Assembly (NCBI GenBank): GCA_945859605.1
Contig: OX243819.1
Span: 8,979,060-9,043,059 of the forward strand
Direction of reading: 5' to 3'
Source: Lumbricus rubellus
Lineage: Eukaryota > Annelida > Clitellata > Crassiclitellata > Lumbricidae
Length of the DNA stretch: 64,000 bases
Shown here: in pieces, positions 58,973 through 64,000 of the stretch
Position numbering within the stretch: the stretch's first letter is position 1
How the letters are laid out: every line of letters begins with the position of its first letter
Notes under the pieces: generated by a model
What the model was told of the DNA's origin: nothing
Databases searched by the model: none
The model's input: the letters and a program-made list of their open reading frames with translations, nothing else
Position numbers and translations under genes: made by a program

Positions 58973-61787
58973 CATTATAACAATACACAGATTAAAACAA
59001 GATACATTAAAACAATTATACAATGCAAGTCAAAGCAATTATACATGTATGTTAAATTTATATTTTGTGGGCAATGCGCACAATAATATACCTGAACGTT
59101 TACATGAAAACAATGTAGGCCTACACATAAACTAAAAAAGCATAGGCCTACACTAGCATTAAGCAACACACATGTATATTAAAACAATACACCATACACA
59201 CAAAATTGAACACTAATCAGTTTAGATATGCATACATTAAAACAATATATATAATATATATATAATATATTATATATATTATATATGCACAGTGCACAAG
59301 TACATAATTACACAGTGGATAGCAAAACACAAACTGACTACAGAAACTGGCAGTTTTATTACTGTAACAATGAGATGTGCACACTGTTCTGTTCTGAGCC
59401 ATCCTCGATCCGAGGGTCGGCCGCATCATGTACAATGTTCCTCCAATGATTCCTGACCTCCGTCAGTCTTATCATTTCTCCCAATGTCAATCCAGTCCAT
59501 TCCTTTAGGTTGCCCAGCCAGCCAACCCATCGTACAGAATTTGGGCAAAAACCCAGAATATCATGCAATTAAGTCAGAGGCATTCTATGGTAGCAACAAC
59601 GCAATAAGCATCATTATAATAGAAAGCAGATCTCATAACAATGAAAACAAAACCAAAACACAAACAATGACACGGTGCAACCATCTAACTTACCTCGATG
59701 CAATGGTTGCAGACGCTGCAATGAGAACAACGAGGTGGACGATAGAATCGACAAGTCTGGCACCACTTCATTCGTATTGAAACGCCGCGGATGTCCGTGT
59801 TTTTGTACAGCGGCGCTCGACCATTGTCAGCATTCGCTTCGTCATCGTGGGCTTCAACAGAGAAATTAGATTACTTTCGTGTAGGTGGTTTTTGGAAGTC
59901 TTTTCCTCCCGCAGATAAAAAATTGTGTATTGCACAGATAAATTCCACAGATACTGATAAAACAGCTCCAATACAAAAGCTACCAATTTCCGTATTGTAA
60001 CATGTTTTTAATTATCATAATTGATTAATAGCTTTGATGGCACAATATATGTCTAATGCACTTGTAAGGCATAACTGGTGGCCCACGAAAACCAAACTGA
60101 ATATTTTTATATTAGAGATGGGTCCATTAGCTGTTCGATTAAACAAACAGCTAAGTCCAATTGGTTAGTCATAGCCTGATGCTAATGTTAGACACTTTTC
60201 AGCACATGCTGTACATGTTTCAGCACAAGCTTGTAGAGAAAAGTTGATCTAGTTGAACAGCTGATTCAACTACGGGTTTGATCCCCGTCCGAGACGGTCA
60301 CTGTGAGCAAGTCCTTCGCTCTCAGTTGCTCTGCAATAATACATTTATAATTGCAAAATTTTGCACCATCGACACATGGGTAGTTCTGAGCTTTGTAATA
60401 AAGGAGATCAATAACAAATTGCAGTTGCATTGTGTTGTATTATAAGTACTAACAAATTATAATTATTAAGAATTAAAAGCAAAAATGCATTTGCTTTTAT
60501 TTGTAAATGGCTGTTTCCTTAATTCCTGATTCTATAGGGAATTGTACATGCCTTTAAAAGAAAATAAATTAGGCAATTAAGATTATAGCTTCTAGTAATA
60601 TTATCAGTCCAATGTCAACAACTTTCACATCTGGCCAAAAATGCTTGCAATATCATCAGTCAAACTCAACAACAATTAGACAAACCCGGTAGTCAGTCAC
60701 TGCTTAGAACAGAAACCAGAAAACAATTGTTCGAAAGTGATTAATTACCTCTGGGATAAATGCCTGGATCTTTGGCCGTTGCAAGAGCAAAATTTGACAC
60801 GACAAATACAGTTAACACTGCACAATAAACAATTATGAGTGGACTGTGCCTGACAAGGTCCTCACTTCTACAAAATTAATCACAAAGCAATTCTCATGAA
60901 AAACCAGTTTAAATTATGATTATAGTATGACACAATATGTTGCATTATTATTTAATAAATATTATCACTTGGCTAATGGCTATACACGTTTTATATGGGA
61001 GACCTGCATAAAGCATCAAGGAGAGGTCATTCCAGGTCGAGGGTCCTACAACGAAGAAGGCATGGTTCTGCATCTAGTGTACAAGGAAAAGAGACAGAGA
61101 TTGGACTTTGTTCAGTTGAACGAAGGAAGGACAGCTACACTGATTGATAACTGTCACCGGCCAAAGCCGAATGCAGGACAGCCAGAGTGGAAAAGACTGT
61201 CTGCAGATTCAACCCAGAGGCAGTTTGTTTTACGCGTGGATGGGCGGCTCACCCTACTACCCGCGCCTCGTATTTTCATGCTGGTGTTCCTCAGATGATG
61301 AGAACTGTTAAAAAATAATTTCTTCCTACGACCACGACCTTTGTTGCCATGTAAGATGCTGTTAAACTCAAGATCCACCAGACATGCGTATGGAGGACTG
61401 CTAGAATGTAGCACATTTTGTAATTTACCATTACCCAACGCAAGCACTAATTAGATCTGCCACTGCTCCCACCACACACGCCTTGACTTCACAAGAAGAG
61501 ACGTTGTTAAGCTGTTGGACAGTAAGTACTGGCAATTAAGCATCTGGTATTATAATGCTTAAAGTAAGTAGTATGCCTCATTGGCCAGGCTTTGGGTATT
61601 GATTCACCAACCCAGGTGTAACCTTTCAAACAGACCTAGATGCATCAAATGCATTTATGTATTCTGTAAACGTAATTTGAAGTAATCTTACTTACGCACA
61701 GCCGAAAAAGATGGCACTGCAAACTATTAACAGAGACCAGGCAAACGTCGCCGGAATAATCTGAGTCGACGGTTTACACGCGGGCAT
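54621..61787 (-). CDS. ZDHHC5/8: DHHC palmitoyltransferase, ZDHHC5/8 orthologue (8 exons)
   Basis: Exons in transcript order: 61696-61787, 60749-60867, 59694-59851, 58503-58675, 57613-57715, 57127-57218, 56584-56725, 54621-55664; all splice phases agree, giving 640 aa. Four membrane helices are expected: two before and two after the DHHC domain. Hallmarks are DPGIYPR (about 64-70), the Cys-rich [22 protein letters not shown] at 126-129 with [19 protein letters not shown], and the TTxE motif (KTTNEQ, end of exon 5). The catalytic Cys is residue 129. The long Ser/Pro-rich tail ends in EISV, a PDZ-binding ligand that also ends vertebrate ZDHHC5. The family S-acylates membrane proteins at the plasma membrane and Golgi. 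Start MPA matches vertebrate orthologues. Confidence 0.93.
55755..55928 (-). mobile_element. SINE, antisense
   Basis: GACTCAGAGGCGCTCTTGAT, CGGAGTTTCACGTCGGAGCG and CGGCTTGAGGTGGATTAGA, then an antisense A-box region CCGCCACTACACCA. It lies in intron 7 of the ZDHHC5/8 gene. Confidence 0.8.
58019..58300 (+). mobile_element. LINE 3' end (ORF end plus 3' tail)
   Basis: The frame [20 protein letters not shown] and [10 protein letters not shown] is a retrotransposon protein C-terminus ([10 protein letters not shown] class). After the stop comes GGGAGTACCTCTGAGTAGC, which resembles the SINE 3' end. It lies in intron 4 of the ZDHHC5/8 gene, antisense to it. Confidence 0.7.
58948..59287. repeat. (TA)n tracts with TACATTAAAACAA repeats
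   Basis: TA runs at about 58948-58972 and 59249-59287, with recurring ATTAAAACAATA(C/T) words between them in intron 3 of ZDHHC5/8. Confidence 0.7.
60262..60345 (+). mobile_element. SINE-like fragment
   Basis: B-box-like GGTTTGATCCC and AGCAAGTCCTTCGCTCTCAG resemble the SINE body. Short and diverged. Confidence 0.4.
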
Positions 61788-63802
61788 TCTTTACTATAAA
61801 TTTTACATTAAAAATCATTTTAGCTAAATACTACACAATACAAAAGTTTAAACCCGCAACAAAAAGTATTTTAAACTTTCATTCATGATTAAAACTTCCG
61901 CCTTATCACAACTTCATCTCCTGCAACCGTAAACATAGTCCACAAGCAGAAAGATGGAATATTAAGCACATTTTAACGCGATTATTGCCTAAACATTTCC
62001 GAAATCATTAACGTAACATAATTTAGCCTTTCATCGCAAGTTTTAAATGATTGGTTATTAATTTTTAATAAAGAATTTTGAATTCCAGTTCAAATAAATG
62101 TTTATAATTTTTCTAGCGCCTGATTTCATGCAGTGCGTTGTTTCACATCCGTTTTTTAATAATAATACCCATCGAGCAGATTGGAGACGACTCAAATAGT
62201 GGTCATCGGTCAATTAAAAAATGGTCATTACCATAGATATGGTCATTACCAATATTATGTATTTTCTGTTTCCCCAGTTGACCCTGACTGGCAGCGGAAC
62301 CTTCATGCTGTTTATGATCAAGCGCTTTTGCTGATCTATGCTTGCTCCATTATGTTTCCTTAAGTTAGTGTTGGTCCTGCTGGATATCTTTATCTTACTT
62401 TTTATTTATTTATCTCAACAGTCTTTTACTTTGGTTGTGGAAGAGACAATACAGATGTCAATATAATTATGTCGATGTTCAGAGGGACATGTGGAGAATC
62501 CTTGCATCAGAATGAAGCCGTGGCGCACAAAATTAATGTAGCCTTCTTTTGCAACATAAAAGACCGAATGAGCGCTGCTAAATTGACAAGTAATCGAAAT
62601 GAATGTCAATAATCTTGTTATTCGGTACCAATCGTCGCTAAATGGTCAGAATACGATTTGAATGATGACAAAGTTTATGTTCATCAACACCGTACCAAAT
62701 TAAAGCGCCATAAAAGTTCTTACTAACTCACATTGCGGTAAACAGAGTGGTGTATGGCTGTACGAACATACTAAGTTGACAGTTTATTGCTCAGTTTTGC
62801 GATTTTAATTTACCACGTTAGATGCCATTCAATTTTTCCTACTTAGTGTTAATGAAAACTAAATGAAAAGTTGAAAGTGGAAAGTAAAGCATATGTGTTC
62901 TGTTCATACTGGAAAAGTCGGCCTACGTGGAGCGTACATGTGCACGAGCGAGCTGCTTTCAACTTGCAGAGCCTTTATGGACACATTTTGTGGTTTTATG
63001 CACTACTATAATACTCGATTACATGTAGTAGATCCTGACTCAAAGTCATCCGGTTCCAACATGGCATTCACCGTTGGCGATATAATAATTCGTGTTCTTC
63101 TACTCTCCTCCACTAATGCTACTTGAAGTGCACATGACCATGTGTAGTTAAGATTTTAGTTAAGTACTTAGTTAAGTTTGTTTCTCTATATGCTCTTGAC
63201 AATATAAGCTTTTCTGCAATCTGTCATCACCTAATTTGTTTTAGTCTCTTTCTTTTAAGCTATCTTTATTAATTTTTCTTGGGACTTTTTTACTTGGGTG
63301 ACCCTTCCCAGCGGGATGTCCATCCCTTTTGGGCCCCCCCCTTTGTAGCCAATGCATGCATGTTTTGTACTTTTATTGTTTTCTTGTTTTCTGGTTGCAA
63401 TAAAGTGAATTGTATTGTATTGAATTGTATTGTATTATTAATCACGAATAAAATAACTTCTATGAAGCCGATGCTTATCACTCTTATGCACAAGCATGGA
63501 TAGCCAACAGATGTATATATTGACCTAATTTACAAAGTTTAGGACTGACTGTTTGTAAAGTCTGCAAGTAACCATGTGCTTTATTTAACCATTTGCAAAT
63601 GCACTGCAAGAACATAAAATAAGAGCAATCTAAGCATACAGAGTCACAAAATTAATCATAATATGTGCTATTAAATATTCATTATTATATGCAACTACAG
63701 AAATTAATAGACATAAATTGTCCTTGTTCTGTATAATTGTTCTTCTTGTATAAATCTTAGATACCTGTTGGGCATTTGTCGCTGTGGTAAACATTTCTGA
63801 TC
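61788..63802. other. divergent intergenic region between ZDHHC5/8 and SCFD2
   Basis: Should contain the promoters of both genes, but no core element is obvious. At about 63240-63440 a LINE 3' end is present: TTGCAATAAAGTGAATTG followed by ATTGT-type tail repeats. Confidence 0.5.
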
Positions 63803-64000
63803 ATGCCACCACCGCAACCAGACATCAATCTTTACCAATCTTCAGCTGAACTTCTCGACGACTTATGCGTGAGGGTGAACAAAGCGGTCGTCTTTGTTGA
63901 TGATGGTTTTGCTGAGGTGCTACACTGGCATGGTGGCGCCACCAGTCTCTTCAATGCCGGAGTGCTTGATGTTAGAGAATTCAATTCATTTGAGGCAAGT
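63803..64000 (+). CDS. SCFD2: SCFD2-like Sec1-family protein, first exon, cut by window end
   Basis: From ATG at 63803 the frame reads MPPPQPDINLYQSS, then CVRVNKAVVFVDDGFAEVLH, WHGGATSLFNAG and DVREFNSFEA, open to the window edge. KAVV-(F/Y)-(V/L)-D and ESLHW-like text with a following REFE-like segment match the start of SCFD2 (Sec1 family domain-containing 2) as I know it. Sec1/Munc18 proteins control SNARE-mediated membrane fusion; SCFD2 itself is poorly studied. Only 66 codons are visible. The window ends at GAG|GCAAGT, a perfect GC-type donor consensus, so the exon may stop at 63994 or simply read on. It is transcribed away from ZDHHC5/8. Confidence 0.7.
   Translation, partial: MPPPQPDINLYQSSAELLDDLCVRVNKAVVFVDDGFAEVLHWHGGATSLFNAGVLDVREFNSFEAS

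Noticed and set aside
60927..61447. Overlapping 100-120 residue frames in ZDHHC5/8 intron 1
   Set aside because: No recognisable domain and no splice support; possibly a degraded retroelement, but I could not support that.

Overview
This is nuclear DNA from an intron-rich, repeat-dense animal genome, not a microbe. Genes are split into small exons by large introns full of DNA transposons, SINEs, LINE 3' ends and simple repeats. Five protein genes can be assembled from exons whose splice phases agree: two tandem EGF-domain membrane proteins, two tandem torsin AAA+ ATPases, one DHHC palmitoyltransferase of the ZDHHC5/8 type, plus the first exon of a Sec1-family gene (SCFD2). The content, the foldback elements (a type described in sea urchins) and the many TAGGCCTA words suggest a marine invertebrate, perhaps an echinoderm or relative. 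The species cannot be named from the sequence.

Layout. 0.6-2.5 kb: decayed hAT transposon with intact ends. 3.5-3.9 kb: diverged tandem repeat, each unit carrying a perfect CRE (TGACGTCA). 4.9-11.5 kb (+): EGF gene A. 12.5-20.7 kb (+): EGF gene B, a paralogue with the same five-exon plan. 20.7-23.3 kb: cluster of hAT-like MITEs and a LINE fragment. 23.4-33.9 kb (-): torsin 1, whose introns hold a 3.3 kb palindromic element, a foldback element and mariner-like elements. 33.9-40.7 kb: LINE tails, microsatellites and a 2 kb satellite flanked by a perfect 38-bp inverted repeat. 40.8-45.6 kb (-): torsin 2. 45.6-54.6 kb: mostly unannotated intergenic DNA with SINEs and one long hairpin. 54.6-61.8 kb (-): ZDHHC5/8. 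63.8 kb to the end (+): start of SCFD2, divergent from ZDHHC5/8 across about 2 kb.

Functionally, the recognisable genes are mostly linked to the endomembrane system: two secreted or type I membrane EGF proteins with Cys-rich cytoplasmic segments, two ER-lumen torsins, a palmitoyltransferase and a Sec1/Munc18-like protein. Their proximity is not evidence of a shared pathway. The most unusual material is in the mobile elements: (1) a SINE split by a 3.28 kb element with near-identical inverted arms that carries a decayed copy of a widespread, uncharacterised ORF family; (2) two foldback elements whose ends are arrays of about 14-bp repeats, each with an exact 8-bp target-site duplication; (3) a 1.77 kb element in a torsin 2 intron with nine copies of one 15-bp motif arranged symmetrically about its centre.
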